Of a stretch of DNA of 64,000 nt, positions 29,442 to 38,756 are shown piece after piece; within the stretch, counting starts at the first letter, position 1, and every line of letters begins with the position of its first letter. A program made the translations under genes and the position numbers. The stretch comes from CBDEGU01 sp965238045. Lineage in GTDB: Bacteria; Acidobacteriota; Terriglobia; Bryobacterales; UBA6623. The notes below the pieces were generated by a model, which was not told the DNA's origin, did no database searches, and worked only from the letters and a program-made list of their open reading frames with translations. The DNA lies in the NCBI GenBank assembly GCA_965238045.1, contig CBDEGU010000012.1, forward strand, positions 2,170,001 to 2,234,000, given 5' to 3'.

Positions 29442-29702
29442 CTACGCGGTAGGAGAGACGTCGTAAAGCTTGATTTTTGTTCCCCGTGCATCGCACTTGG
29501 AGTAAGCCTCAGCGAGAGCGCCCAGGCCGGCGGCGTCCATCGTGGTGATCCCTGCAATGTCGAGCTGAACTTCGCGGTACTTCCCCCTCAAGCCCCCGAT
29601 GCAGGTGCTCAACTTGCCTGTGTCGGGACCGAGCAAGAGCGTTCCCTGAGCGCACACGCGGGTGACTTCCTCGGTGACTGAGCGAATCTGTAGAGATAGC
29701 AT
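29442..29702 (-). pseudogene. STAS-domain anti-sigma antagonist-like protein, 3' truncated by IS
   Basis: From the ATG giving MLSLQIRSVTEEVTRVCAQG (AGGAGG lies 14 bases upstream) the frame has a STAS core: GKYREVQLDIAGITTMDAAG LGALAEAYSKC (split here), with the Thr-Met-Asp loop at the position normally holding the phosphorylated Ser/Thr. It ends KIKLYDVSPTA at a stop created by the right end of IS copy 1, losing the last helix (about 15-20 residues). Such proteins regulate anti-sigma factors. The truncated form may still fold. Confidence 0.7.
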
Positions 29703-30276
29703 TTTGGTTGTTCGAACCTCCTTTCGAGTGGTCTTGAAATCTGAGGGAACCGCCCCGCCCATGGTATTGCTCTCAAAGAGCCCAATTACGGACACCCCCT
29801 AGAGACCGAGAGCCATGCCAAGACAAGATCTGGGAACTCCGCTGGTCCGCGAGGCACGGTTCGACCACCGTCAACAGCTTCACGAGCCGTAGAACCTTAC
29901 ATACGCTTGTCCGAGCACCAATGTTCCGGCTAGTCGAAGCAGAAGATTTCCGGGGGCATTGTCAAGTTAACGCATCACAAGCTGAGATAGCCCAAGATAT
30001 GGGTAGCGAGGCCGGCCCTGAATACTCGATATGCTGGCTTGGTCCCTCGGCTACCAGTTAACTTGACAATGCCCCGGCCCCCGACCGCCACGGTCTGCCG
30101 AATGACCACGTTGTCAGAGCCAGACCCATTCTTGGCGGACTGCACCACGAATATTGGCTGGAAAAGATGGCAGCATGACGACCGGATGGATTATTTGCGC
30201 AGCACAGGCACTGCCCTATCTTTGGTCACGACCGAAACGACTGCATGTTCGAGGAACGCCCGGCCGTTTCTGCCCG
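29703..30276. other. Intergenic, contains a MITE
   Basis: Apart from the 123-bp inverted-repeat element at 29953-30075 no gene or RNA is recognised. The 29703-29950 part would hold the promoter of the STAS gene. Confidence 0.5.
29953..30075. mobile_element. 123-bp MITE with IS6-like terminal repeats
   Basis: GGGGCATTGTCAAGTTAAC at the left is perfectly inverted at the right (30057-30075). The interior has no open frame. The same terminal sequence begins the IS6-like element at 34154, so that transposase is the likely driver. No clear target duplication was seen. Confidence 0.8.
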
Positions 30277-31811
30277 TCAGTCCAGCAAGGTAAAGGCGAC
30301 GACGCTGCCGCCAGCCGGTCTGCCCGACTTTCCACCGCCGGCGGAGATGACAACGAACTGCTTGCCGTCCACCATGTACGTGGTGGGCGTAGCGGTGCCG
30401 CCGAAGGGCAGTTTGGCCTGCCACAAGATTCGGCCGGTCTCTCTGTCGAAAGCGCGGAAGGTCTCGTCGGCGGTGGCGCCGATGAAAATCAGGCCACCGG
30501 CGGTGACTACCGGGCCGCCATAGTTCTCGGTGCCGGTCGGGGGAATGCCTCTCGCCGTCAGCTCAGGATACTCTCCCAGAGGAACCTTCCATTTGATCTT
30601 GCCCGTGTTCAGATCCACCGCGTTCAACGTACCCCAGGGCGGCTTGATCGCGGGATATCCCTCTTCATCCAACCAACGGCGAAAACCCGCGAAAGTGTAG
30701 GGTGGGTCATCTCGTTGTACGCCACGCCCTTGGCGTCCACCCTCCAGATAAGCCGACGCGGGCTGTTCCTTGCCGAGCAGAAAATCGACGATAGCGCGGC
30801 GCCGTCCCTCCCGTAGTGTGCCGAAACCGGGCATGCGACCCGCACCCTCTTCGACGATGCGACTCACCTGCGCTTGCGTGCTTCTTTCCGCGATGTTCAA
30901 CAGCGACGCGAACCCCGCCGCGGGATCTCCACCGCGGTCGAGCCCGTGACAATAGGCGCAATGGATCGCGTAGCCGCGCCCACCCATCGAAACCGGCGTG
31001 TCGTCCGGACGGCGTGTGGCGACCATCTGATAAATCCAGGGTATTTCGTTGACATTCACGTAGTAGATGCCATTGGGATCAGCCGCCGCGCCACCCCATT
31101 CCATCCCGCCGTCAAAACCTGGAAAGATGATCGTCTCCTTTAGGCTTGGGGCCGGAAACGGCCCGTAGGATCTAACGCGTTTGTAGCGCAGCGACGTCAT
31201 CGCTGTAGCTTCCGGCGATACGTTTGATACGTCGTTTTCGGTATACAGCTGCCGCGTCAGCGGCGGCGGACTCGTCGGAAACGGCTGCGTGGGCCAGGTC
31301 TGCTCTCCAGGCAGATCGGTCTGTGGCACGGGACGTTCATGGATAGGCCAGAGGAGCTCGCCCGTCACCCGGTCGAATACAAACAGAAGCCCGTTCTTGG
31401 TGCCTTGTGCGACGGCGTCGATTGTGAGCCCGTTGTGAGTGACGGTGAGCAGCACCGGCGGAGTAGGAAGATCCTTGTCGAGCAGATCGTGGTGCACGAG
31501 TTGCTGGTGCCAGAGCCGCCGTCCCGTGCTGGCTTCCAATGCGATGAGCGAGTTCGCGAAGAGGTTCATGCCATGGCGGTCACCTCCCCAAAAATCATCG
31601 GGACCGGCCGTTTCGGTGGGCACGTAGACGATCCCCCGTTTTTCATCCAGAGCGAGGCCTGACCAATTCGACGCCGCGCCTATCTTCTTGTACGCCTCCG
31701 GCGGCCACGAATGGTAGCCGTACTCGCCCGGACGCGGAATCGTGTAGAAGATCCACTTCAGTTCGCCTCGGCGCACGTCATAGGCCCGGATCGTGCCGGG
31801 GCCGTTCGCGA
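30277..31811 (-). pseudogene. PQQ-dependent dehydrogenase (quinoprotein with cytochrome c domain), 5' truncated by IS
   Basis: The frame runs out of IS copy 2 at 31811 as GTIRAYDVRRGELKWIFYT and continues for about 511 codons. It contains PQQ propeller blades (NWSGLALDEKRGIVYVPTET, LWHQQLVHHDLLDKDLPTPP, TLNAVDLNTGKIKWKVPLGE) and an inserted cytochrome c domain with CAYCHG. This is the pattern of membrane or periplasmic quinoprotein glucose/alcohol dehydrogenases. The signal peptide and first propeller blades are missing because the rve element inserted there. The 3' end is intact. Confidence 0.85.
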
Positions 31812-32990
31812 AGTGTCCAAAAATCCGAACGTGTTCTTTTGTTGAGAGCTATGGCCAATGCGAGCGAAGCTCAATTGGGACGCTGGCGTGGTAACCTGCG
31901 CTCCATGCAGCAGGTTCTGGACCCGTTCCGGTTCGTTCTCATCGTCCTGGCCGGATGGGCCAACCAACAGCAACAGGACATTAACGACTATCTCAAGGAA
32001 GAGAACCGCGTGCTTCGGGAGCAAGTGGGGAACAAGCGGCTGCGACTCAACGACGAGCAGCGCCGCCGTCTGGCGGTTAGGGCCAAGAAGCTAGGCCACA
32101 AGGTGCTCGGGGAGGTGGCCTCGATCGTCACTCCGGACACCTTGCTGACCTGGCATCGAAAGCTGATTGCTCGCAAGTACGACGGCAGCAAGCGACGCCG
32201 CCCCGGACGGCCTCGTGTGATGGAACAGATCCGCAGTTTGGTGGTTCGCATGGCGACGGAGAACCGTGACTGGGGCTACACGCGCATCCGGGGGGCGTTG
32301 GCCAATCTCGGTCACCGGGTCGCACGTGGCACGATCGCCACGATCCTCAAAGAACACGGTATCGAGCCGGCACCAGAGCGCTGCAAGAAGACGACTTGGC
32401 GGGAGTTCCTGCAGGCGCATTGGGACCTGCTTGCCGCAACCGACTTCTTCACTGTCGAAGTGTGGACGCGTTCGGGCCTGGTTCGGGTTGTCGTGCTGTT
32501 CGTGATCGAGCTGTCGACGCGACGAGTCGAGATCGTAGGGATCTGCCAGCAACCTGATGGGGCGTGGATGACGCAGATCAGCCGTAACTTGACCGATGCA
32601 GTCGATGGTTTCTTGGCCAGCAAGCGGTACCTGATTCACGATCGAGATCCTTTGTTCACGCTGGAGTTTCGAGAGACGCTGGCCGCGGCCGGAGTGGAAG
32701 TCGTTCGGCTACCGCCACGATCCCCGAATCTGAACGCCTACGCCGAGCGCTTCGTGCGCAGCATCAAAGAATCTTGCTTGGATCGGATGATTCTGTTCGG
32801 GGAACGATCATTGCGCCGGGCGATCCAAGAGTTCGTCTCCCACTATCATTTCGAACGCAATCACCAGGGACTCGACAATCAGCTGATCTTTCCCGATCGA
32901 TCTGGAGCGCCGCCAAGCGCTCCGATCGAATGTCGCCAGCGTCTAGGCGGGATGTTAAAGTATTATTATCGGCAGGCCGCCTAGGATTGT
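31812..32990 (+). mobile_element. rve-type insertion sequence, copy 2 (right end not found)
   Basis: Left terminus AGTGTCCAAAAATCCGAACG at 31812 matches copy 1. The transposase is complete, but after its stop the sequence departs from copy 1 and no inverted terminus is found before 33350, so the right end is lost or highly diverged. Copies 1 and 2 flank the STAS-MITE-PQQ segment in direct orientation, as in a composite element. Confidence 0.75.
31839..32984 (+). CDS. rve-superfamily DDE transposase
   Basis: 381 aa. N-terminal helical region with NQQQQDINDYLKEENRVLRE (coiled-coil-like) and a helix-turn-helix segment, then an integrase core with D in TDFFTVEVW, D in LIHDRDPLF and E in ERFVRSIKESCLDRM, ending RLGGMLKYYYRQAA. 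All three catalytic acids are present. Belongs to the IS3/IS481-like group of integrase-core proteins; an exact IS family assignment needs a database. Confidence 0.88.
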   Translation: MLRAMANASEAQLGRWRGNLRSMQQVLDPFRFVLIVLAGWANQQQQDINDYLKEENRVLREQVGNKRLRLNDEQRRRLAVRAKKLGHKVLGEVASIVTPDTLLTWHRKLIARKYDGSKRRRPGRPRVMEQIRSLVVRMATENRDWGYTRIRGALANLGHRVARGTIATILKEHGIEPAPERCKKTTWREFLQAHWDLLAATDFFTVEVWTRSGLVRVVVLFVIELSTRRVEIVGICQQPDGAWMTQISRNLTDAVDGFLASKRYLIHDRDPLFTLEFRETLAAAGVEVVRLPPRSPNLNAYAERFVRSIKESCLDRMILFGERSLRRAIQEFVSHYHFERNHQGLDNQLIFPDRSGAPPSAPIECRQRLGGMLKYYYRQAA

Positions 32991-33005
32991 AGGAGCTGGC
33001 ACAAC

Positions 33006-33350
33006 ATGGTTGCCGTGGACCGCTCAGCGATTGTCGTCACCCCCAAGCAGCCGTTCTTGGACTGGCTGCACTCCGTGGATCCAACCAGCTCGGAGTTGAA
33101 ACTAGCCGATCTGAGCATCGAGCCGACGATCTATCTGATCCCCGAATGTGAGGTGCCCGAAGATGTCGTCGAATGCTTGCAGGACGTCTGCGGTGAGATC
33201 TTCCAGGACCAACTGAATGGTTGGTATCGGGTTCGCGCAGTGTGGCCGACCGATCGAAGCTACGAAATGTTCTGTCGCTGGTTCGATTATCGATTTCACT
33301 CGGTGCTGCTGGATCTGGGTCAGAGGTCGTTCTTCCAGCGGTGGTTGTGA
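33006..33350 (+). CDS. Conserved hypothetical small protein
   Basis: 114 aa, ATG with GGAG ten bases upstream. Reads SAIVVTPKQPFLDWLHSVDP, then YLIPECEVPEDVVECLQDVC, FQDQLNGWYRVRAVWPTDRS and FCRWFDYRFHSVLLDL. It has the composition of a folded cytoplasmic alpha/beta protein. I recall similar proteins annotated only as hypothetical; no function can be assigned. It directly follows the transposase with 21 bases between, possibly where the IS right end was replaced. Confidence 0.6.
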   Translation: MVAVDRSAIVVTPKQPFLDWLHSVDPTSSELKLADLSIEPTIYLIPECEVPEDVVECLQDVCGEIFQDQLNGWYRVRAVWPTDRSYEMFCRWFDYRFHSVLLDLGQRSFFQRWL

Positions 33351-33724
33351 ACCCGCACGGTCGAGGGTCTGATCAGAACGGCGAACCGCCTAACCGGCAA
33401 GCGTGAGACCACGAATCCGCGCCGGTTGTCAATTCGGCAACCGGGTGGAGCAGCCGTAGGACGGCGAGGGATCTATCCGGCTGGATGGGCGCATAGCAGG
33501 TATTGGGCTGGCTCCAAAGGCCTTCGGGTGCCAACTCGAATGGTACGCCCGACGCAACAATACTAAAAAGACCGGCTCGTTCCAGAGTCCGGTCTTCAAT
33601 TTCGATCGGCTACGCAGTTTTGGCGAAGGACAGGTCCGACCCCGACCTCATCCGACATGAAACGCCGGGTGCTTCCGTTATCGAGTGTTGCTGAGAAGAG
33701 CTTAAGTGCCGATCATGCAAGCAC
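33351..33724. other. Intergenic stretch with hairpins only
   Basis: No gene seen. GACCGG..CCGGTC around 33570-33596 forms a stem followed by TTCAATTTC. A perfect 10-bp inverted repeat AAGCACTTAC/GTAAGTGCTT lies at 33719-33728 and 33774-33783, just inside the next relic. Confidence 0.5.
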
Positions 33725-34159
33725 TTACAGCCGATTTTCGCGTTGACAGCTTCCGCCATTGCCAAAATTGGGCGTAAGTGCTTTTGTCAGAAGGAGATAA
33801 GGGTGAAACAGCAACGGTGAATGACGGAAGCACCCGTCAGGCAACTCGAGCGCCGCAGCCAGCGGGTCATCCACCGTGTGAACCATCATGGTCTTGTGGA
33901 GTTCCACTCGACGTGCGGGCGCTACTGAATTCTTTAGCGCCCCGTCGACCCAGAATGTCCTGACCTTGTGGAGCAGTGTCGCCAAGTCCCGGCGCTCCAC
34001 CTCCTCCGCTGTAGGCAAAGCCTCGCTGGGCTGCCGCCGTTTATGAATGACATCAGCTTGCCATCGGGCGACGTCTCTTTTGACGAATCTTGCCAGTTCC
34101 TCGGTCGTCGTTTGGAACCAGCGGATTGTATGTCCTGTTTCGACCGCACTATTGGGCAT
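33725..34159 (-). pseudogene. Fragment with STAND/NACHT-protein-like helical motif
   Basis: The frame starts inside the IS6-like terminal repeat and contains VERRDLATLLHKVRTFWVDG ALKNS and VELHKTMMVHTVDDPL. It resembles the linker LLxKVRxFWVxGVLxxSL...VDHPW found before NTPase domains of STAND/NACHT-type proteins. The ATPase motifs are absent. The gene was cut by the IS6-like element at 34154. The family assignment is tentative. Confidence 0.4.
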
Positions 34160-34950
34160 TGTCAAGTTAACGGCGCGAAGGCGGTTTTGCCCTGAAGATC
34201 GTCCGTGGTTCCTCCCTCTCAGCAAGCACAAGTCGCCGTCTTCCAGTCCGTGAAAGCTCGCTCCCGAAGCAGTCGATGGTGGATCGCTTTGAGGTGATGA
34301 CGTGCAACTCGAAACAGATTGTGAATCGCGCCGTGGACCCAGAGAAATTGTTGAACGTGAGCCGCCGACTTGAATCGACGCATTTGGCGTTCCTGCTCCC
34401 GGGTGTGCTGGTGGGAGACTTCAACTCGGTTGTTCTCGTATTGCCCGGTTCGATGGGTGACGGATGGGAAAACCTCTCGGTGCGCAGCCGGATAGCTTCG
34501 GAGCTTGTCGGTAACGAGTTGCAGAGGTGGCCTCTGCTGGTGCTTCAAGACCTTGCGAAAGAAGCGTTTGGCGGCTCTCTTGTCTCGGTGGCGCGTGACC
34601 AGGATATCGAGGACATCACCATCCTGATCAACCGCTCTCCAAAGATAATGGCGTTGGCCGCGGATCGTGATGAACAACTCGTCCACGTGCCAGATGTCAC
34701 CGAAACGGCCTCGTCGCCGCCGCAGGGTGCGGGCATACGTGGGTCCAAACTTCCGGCACCAGGATCGAATCGCTTCGTAGGACACCATGATGCCACGCTC
34801 AGCGAGAAGGTCCTCGACATCGCGAAAGCTGAGAGTGAACCGATGGTACAGCCAAACGGCATGGCTGATGATCTCGGATGGAAAGCGGTGCCGTCGATAC
34901 AGTGATCCCATCGGTCGATTGTCGCCGACCGCCGTTAACTTTGTCCTGCC
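34154..34950 (-). mobile_element. IS6-like insertion sequence
   Basis: Terminal repeats GGCATTGTCAAGTTAACGGC (left, about 34155) and GGCAGGACAAAGTTAACGGC (right, read inward from 34950) bound one transposase gene. The right repeat is imperfect. A better match to the left terminus (AACTTGACAATGCC) occurs at 35425-35438, so the original element may have been longer, or a second copy left an end there. Confidence 0.75.
34219..34911 (-). CDS. IS6-family transposase
   Basis: 230 aa, the normal length. MGSLYRRHRFPSEIISHAVW and LAERGIMVSYEAIRSWCRKFG at the N-terminus, then the DDE domain: HVDELFITIRGQRHYLWRAVD (D), LVTDKLRSYPAAHRE (D), and an NNRVEVSHQHTREQERQMRRF region with the final Glu. Catalytic residues are all present. 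It is the likely partner of the MITE at 29953-30075. Confidence 0.9.
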   Translation of the reverse strand: MGSLYRRHRFPSEIISHAVWLYHRFTLSFRDVEDLLAERGIMVSYEAIRSWCRKFGPTYARTLRRRRGRFGDIWHVDELFITIRGQRHYLWRAVDQDGDVLDILVTRHRDKRAAKRFFRKVLKHQQRPPLQLVTDKLRSYPAAHREVFPSVTHRTGQYENNRVEVSHQHTREQERQMRRFKSAAHVQQFLWVHGAIHNLFRVARHHLKAIHHRLLRERAFTDWKTATCAC

Positions 34951-34997
34951 TCAGTTGGAACAGGAGAATCGCGCCGCTCCCATAGTGGAGAGAACAA

Positions 34998-35318
34998 ATG
35001 GCGAAACAACGCAAGCACTACACAGCCCAAGAGAAGGTCGCTGTTCTTCGGCAGCACTTGCTGGAGCATGTTCCGGTTTCCGAGCTGTGCGACCAGCGGA
35101 GCCTTCAGCCGACGGTCTTCTACCGCTGGCAGAAAGAGTTCTTTGAGAATGGAACGGCCGCCTTCGACCGTTCCACCCGCTCTAACAAGGCCCTGGAGCA
35201 TCAGAAGATCGCAGTCCTGAAACGAACGCTTCAGAGAAGGAATGAGGTTCTAGCCGAACTGATGGAGGAACTCTTTGCCCTGAGAACCAATATGGCGAGC
35301 CCTTCAATCGGGCTATGA
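34998..35318 (+). pseudogene. IS3-type transposase orfA, solitary
   Basis: 106 aa: KHYTAQEKVAVLRQHLLEHV, SELCDQRSLQPTVFYRWQKE and ALEHQKIAVLKRTLQRRNEV form the helix-turn-helix and leucine-zipper part of an IS3 OrfA. The C-terminus drifts from the family and no orfB follows, so it is an orphan remnant. A GCCC/GGGC hairpin follows at about 35359-35371. Confidence 0.7.
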
Positions 35319-35424
35319 TACCATCGGATCGATAGTCTTCCATGCCTGAGAAACTCTCCGCCCAAAGGGCGGAACAACTATCTTACGCAGAGCGGCCTTT
35401 CTCCTGTTCCGGCTGAACCAGCAC

Positions 35425-35438
35425 AACTTGACAATGCC
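35425..35438 (-). repeat. Solitary IS6-like terminal repeat
   Basis: AACTTGACAATGCC is the inverse of the first 14 bases of the IS6-like element and MITE ends. It lies 133 bases before the Gfo/Idh gene. Confidence 0.6.
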
Positions 35439-35570
35439 ATCTTCATGCGTGCGATCGCGTCTTGCGCGACGATCGTATCCCGACCTGCTTCCGGATGGAA
35501 GTGGCGCAGCCGTTCTTCAATCTTGCTGTGGAGTGAAACTTGTCCTAGAATGTATCAGGAGGTTCCCACC

Positions 35571-36911
35571 ATGCAACCTGTAGATCGCCGAAGATTCCTT
35601 CAAGGCACGCTGGGCGCTAGCGCTGCCTTATCCGTTACCGGCTCTGCTGCTCCTTCCGACAAGATCATACTTGGCATCATGGGGGTAGGGGGACGAGGAC
35701 GTCTCCTCTTGCAAAGCCTGGTCAAGAGATCCGACGTCCGCATCAAGTACATCTGCGATGCGGACCGGGGCGCGTACGGGCCGGCTGCTGAGATCGTGAT
35801 GGACGGGCGCGACGAGAAACCTGTCTTCGTTCAGGATTTCCGGAGAATGCTCGAAGATCCCGAGGTGGACGGTATTGTGATCGCCACATCCGACCGATGG
35901 CATGCCCTCGGCACCATCATGGCCTGTCAGGCGGGCAAGGACGTCTACGTGGAGAAGCCCTTGTCCCTGAGCATCTGGGACGGCAGGAAGATGGTGGAGG
36001 CGGCCCGGAAATACAAACGGGTGGTGCAGGTGGGCACGCAAAGCCGAAGCGCTCCCTATACCGACAAGGCCGCTGACTACATCCGCAGCGGTAAGCTGGG
36101 AGACGTCTACCTGGTACGCGTCTTCCTCATGCAGGAGTCCCCTCCCATCAAGGTACCAGCTCCGGAACCGGTACCGGAAGGTCTCGACTACGACCTCTGG
36201 TGCGGCCCCTCACCGGTGCTTCCATACCGCCGCGGCCGCTGGTTCTGGCGGCACTGGGATTTCTACATCGGCTACATCATGGCCGACATGACCCACCAGA
36301 TCGACCTGGCCCGGCACCTGATCGGCAAGACCTATCCCGAGACCGTGTGCAATGCCGGAGGGGTCTACCAATTCGACGATGGCCGTGAGCAGCCGGACAC
36401 CCAGTTTGCCACGCTGGAGTTCGGCAAGCTGACCATGCTGTTCGAGGGATGCCTCCAATCCCCTTACATGCACCGCATCGTTCATCTCAAGGACCCATCC
36501 CGCTTTCCAGACTGGCCTTTCAGCTCTACGCGCCTGGAGGTTTGCGGCACCAAGGGGTTCATGGCATTCGGGCGTCACGGCGGCGGCTATCAGGTCTTCG
36601 AAGGAGACAAGACCACGCGGACCAGCACAGCCGTGGTATCCGAGCCCTCCACCGTGAAGTTGGGCGCCATTACAGACGTCCACTTCGAGGATTTTCTGAA
36701 CTGTATTCGCACTCGCCAAAAGCCGAATGCCGACGTGGAGGAGGCACATTACTCCAATCTTTTATGCCACCTGGCCAATATCTCCTACCGGGTGGGGAAC
36801 CGGAAGCTGCGGTTCGACGGTAAGACGGAGAGTTTTGTAGAGGACGACGAAGCCAACCGATACCTGAGGGCCAACTACCGGAAACCCTGGGTGATCCCAG
36901 AGAATGTGTAA
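35571..36911 (+). CDS. Gfo/Idh/MocA-family oxidoreductase, Tat-exported
   Basis: 446 aa. Start chosen at the ATG with AGGAGG eight bases upstream; it begins with a twin-arginine signal (MQPVDRRRFLQGTLGASAAL). The Rossmann domain has ILGIMGVGGRGRLLLQSL, then VIATSDRWHALGTIMACQAG and KDVYVEKPLSLSIWDGRKM with the catalytic-region EKP motif. The C-terminal alpha/beta domain has MADMTHQIDLARHLIG with the conserved His. Periplasmic NAD(P)-dependent sugar or inositol-type oxidoreductases of this kind act on keto-sugars. It is followed by a truncated paralogue. Intact. Confidence 0.88.
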   Translation: MQPVDRRRFLQGTLGASAALSVTGSAAPSDKIILGIMGVGGRGRLLLQSLVKRSDVRIKYICDADRGAYGPAAEIVMDGRDEKPVFVQDFRRMLEDPEVDGIVIATSDRWHALGTIMACQAGKDVYVEKPLSLSIWDGRKMVEAARKYKRVVQVGTQSRSAPYTDKAADYIRSGKLGDVYLVRVFLMQESPPIKVPAPEPVPEGLDYDLWCGPSPVLPYRRGRWFWRHWDFYIGYIMADMTHQIDLARHLIGKTYPETVCNAGGVYQFDDGREQPDTQFATLEFGKLTMLFEGCLQSPYMHRIVHLKDPSRFPDWPFSSTRLEVCGTKGFMAFGRHGGGYQVFEGDKTTRTSTAVVSEPSTVKLGAITDVHFEDFLNCIRTRQKPNADVEEAHYSNLLCHLANISYRVGNRKLRFDGKTESFVEDDEANRYLRANYRKPWVIPENV

Positions 36912-37043
36912 GTGCCCAGTATCGCGAGCAGCGTCTAAGCGCACTGGCCAATCAATACGGTCGAGCCTGTGGTGAGCGCGACGGGTCCGCAACCGTGACA
37001 ACTGAAGCCTGTTCTACACTTTTTCGTAAGCAAAGGGGATGAT

Positions 37044-37466
37044 ATGTGTCCAGTAAACCGTAGGAAATTCATGCAAGGCTCTCTCGGGGGGTTGGCCTCC
37101 CTGAGTATGTTGTCTACCAGACCATCTCGAGCGGCGAACGACAAGATCGTGATGGGTGTGATGGGGCTGGGAGGCCGGGGCACTCACCTGGCGGAAGCCT
37201 TTGCTCGACGGCAGGACGTGGAGATTGCATATCTCTGCGACGCCAATACCCGGAGCTTCGCCCGAGCGCGGGAAGCGGTGGAAGAGGCACAGGACTCCCG
37301 GCCCAAGCTGGTACAGGATTTCCGTAGGATTCTCGAGGACGACAGTGTGGATGCCCTGATCAATGCCACGCCGGACCACTGGCATGCCCTGGGCACCATC
37401 CTCGCCTGCCAGGCGGGCAAGGATGTGTATGTGGAGAAGCACCATCTTCCTGCCTTCCCAGATTGA
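37044..37466 (+). pseudogene. Gfo/Idh/MocA oxidoreductase, N-terminal half only
   Basis: Starts MCPVNRRKFMQGSLGGLASL (Tat signal) with GGGGA upstream, and continues IVMGVMGLGGRGTHLAEAFA and NATPDHWHALGTILACQAGK. Just after KDVYVEK it leaves the family (HHLPAFPD and stop). The C-terminal substrate domain is missing, so a deletion ends the gene at about 37440. It is a paralogue of the preceding intact gene. Confidence 0.8.
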
Positions 37467-37643
37467 GTGGGTACGGCCGGCAAGGTGGACGGGAGCACCA
37501 GGACGACTTTGTGAGGGCCCGGGATCAAGCAATTCTGATCGGGATCTGGGCGGAAGTTAAAGTCGATTCCAGCAAGGCGCAGAACCAATTGATCTTGAGC
37601 ATGTTATGACGATATTCAAAAAGCTCAACCGGGCAGTAGTGAA

Positions 37644-38756
37644 ATGCAATACTTAGCCTATTTTCTCATCTTCTTCACCTTCGCCCTGCCTAGCACCCAT
37701 GCCTCATGGCTGAAAATCAACGATCTCAAGATCCGCCCGGAGTCCACCGATCTGGGCGGGACCAAGCTGGTCATCGAGTATCATTTGGCCGAGGAATCGG
37801 TGTCTGTGGCCAGCCCGGCTTATGTTTTTCTCCGCTACCGGACCCAGGATGCGAAGCACTGGGAGCGGGTGCCCTTCGAGGCACTGCGGGGTAGCGGTTT
37901 TGGGCTGGTCGAAAAGCCTGGGCCCAAACAGATAGTCTGGTGGGGGACCGAACAGACGGCCTTTGCCGACGCAGCCGATGTCGAGATCCGTGTCCGTGGC
38001 CTGCTCATGGCCCGCGTGCCTGCCGGCGAGTTTGTCATGAAGAGCTTGCCGGCAGGTGGACGGGATGAAACCAGGTCGGAGCGGCCCAGCACCGATCTTC
38101 CCCTGTTTTACATCTCCAAGTATGAAACCACCGTGGCCATGTATGCTGATTTCTTGAACGAGATCGGCAAGCACGGTGCCGGTTGGAATCCGCGCATGGC
38201 GCGGGTAGAGCGATGCGGAATTACCCGGGAAGAGGATGGTTCCTACCGGGTGGCGCCGGGCCGCGAGGCCTACCCGGTCACCTATGTATCCTGGTATGAC
38301 GCGATGAAGTTCCTGCAGTGGTGCGGATTGCGTCTGCCCTCGGAGGCGGAATGGGAAAAGGCGTACCGCGGTGGGCTCCGTCTGCAGGGTGAGGGGGGCG
38401 CATTGGTGAAGAACCCGCTTCCGGAACGCAGGTATCCATGGGGGGGCGAATCTCCGGATGTGGGGGGCGTCTACCGATGCAACGTGGACGGGGACCAGGA
38501 CGGTTTCGAATATCTGGCACCCGTGGGTAGCTTTGACGGGTTCAACAGCCCCTATGGCGTGTGCGACATGGCGGGGAATGTGGCAGAGTGGACCGCAGAC
38601 TGGTACAGCACGCCCTATCACGTGGGTTTGGACGGCTTCCGCATGAGCCGCGGCGGATCCTGGATGGCGGTGCCGGAGGCGGTGGACGGTGTGTCGGGTG
38701 CCACTTATCTGCCGCTGAACGAAAGCAGCATCATGGGGTTCCGGGCAGCCAAGTAA
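37644..38756 (+). CDS. FGE-sulfatase-domain (SUMF1-like) exported protein
   Basis: 370 aa with a signal peptide (YFLIFFTFALPSTHA). Residues about 20-120 form a beta-rich N-terminal domain; the rest is a formylglycine-generating-enzyme-like domain: VPAGEFVMKS, FYISKYETTVAMYADFLNE, PVTYVSWYDAMKFLQWCGLRLPSEAEWEKAYRGG (outline), GVCDMAGNVAEWTADWYST, SRGGSW and MGFRAAK. The two active-site cysteines expected between RGGSW and GFR are absent. So it is unlikely to activate the neighbouring sulfatases and more likely has a binding or structural role. Intact. Confidence 0.8.
   Translation: MQYLAYFLIFFTFALPSTHASWLKINDLKIRPESTDLGGTKLVIEYHLAEESVSVASPAYVFLRYRTQDAKHWERVPFEALRGSGFGLVEKPGPKQIVWWGTEQTAFADAADVEIRVRGLLMARVPAGEFVMKSLPAGGRDETRSERPSTDLPLFYISKYETTVAMYADFLNEIGKHGAGWNPRMARVERCGITREEDGSYRVAPGREAYPVTYVSWYDAMKFLQWCGLRLPSEAEWEKAYRGGLRLQGEGGALVKNPLPERRYPWGGESPDVGGVYRCNVDGDQDGFEYLAPVGSFDGFNSPYGVCDMAGNVAEWTADWYSTPYHVGLDGFRMSRGGSWMAVPEAVDGVSGATYLPLNESSIMGFRAAK

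Larger units (their letters stand above)
28050..29443 (+). mobile_element. rve-type insertion sequence, copy 1 (with doubled left end)
   Basis: Left terminus AGTGTCCAAAAACTCGA at 28050 pairs with its reverse complement ending at 29443. The left terminus is present twice: AGTGTCC...CTCGAACG occurs at 28050 and again about 23 bases inward, where one base differs. A single transposase gene follows. Its right end truncates the STAS gene. Copy 2 begins at 31812. Confidence 0.8.

Noticed and set aside
33719..33783. 10-bp inverted repeat AAGCACTTAC/GTAAGTGCTT as a new IS end pair
   Set aside because: Only 65 bases long, not seen elsewhere in the window, no duplication of target; may be a simple hairpin.
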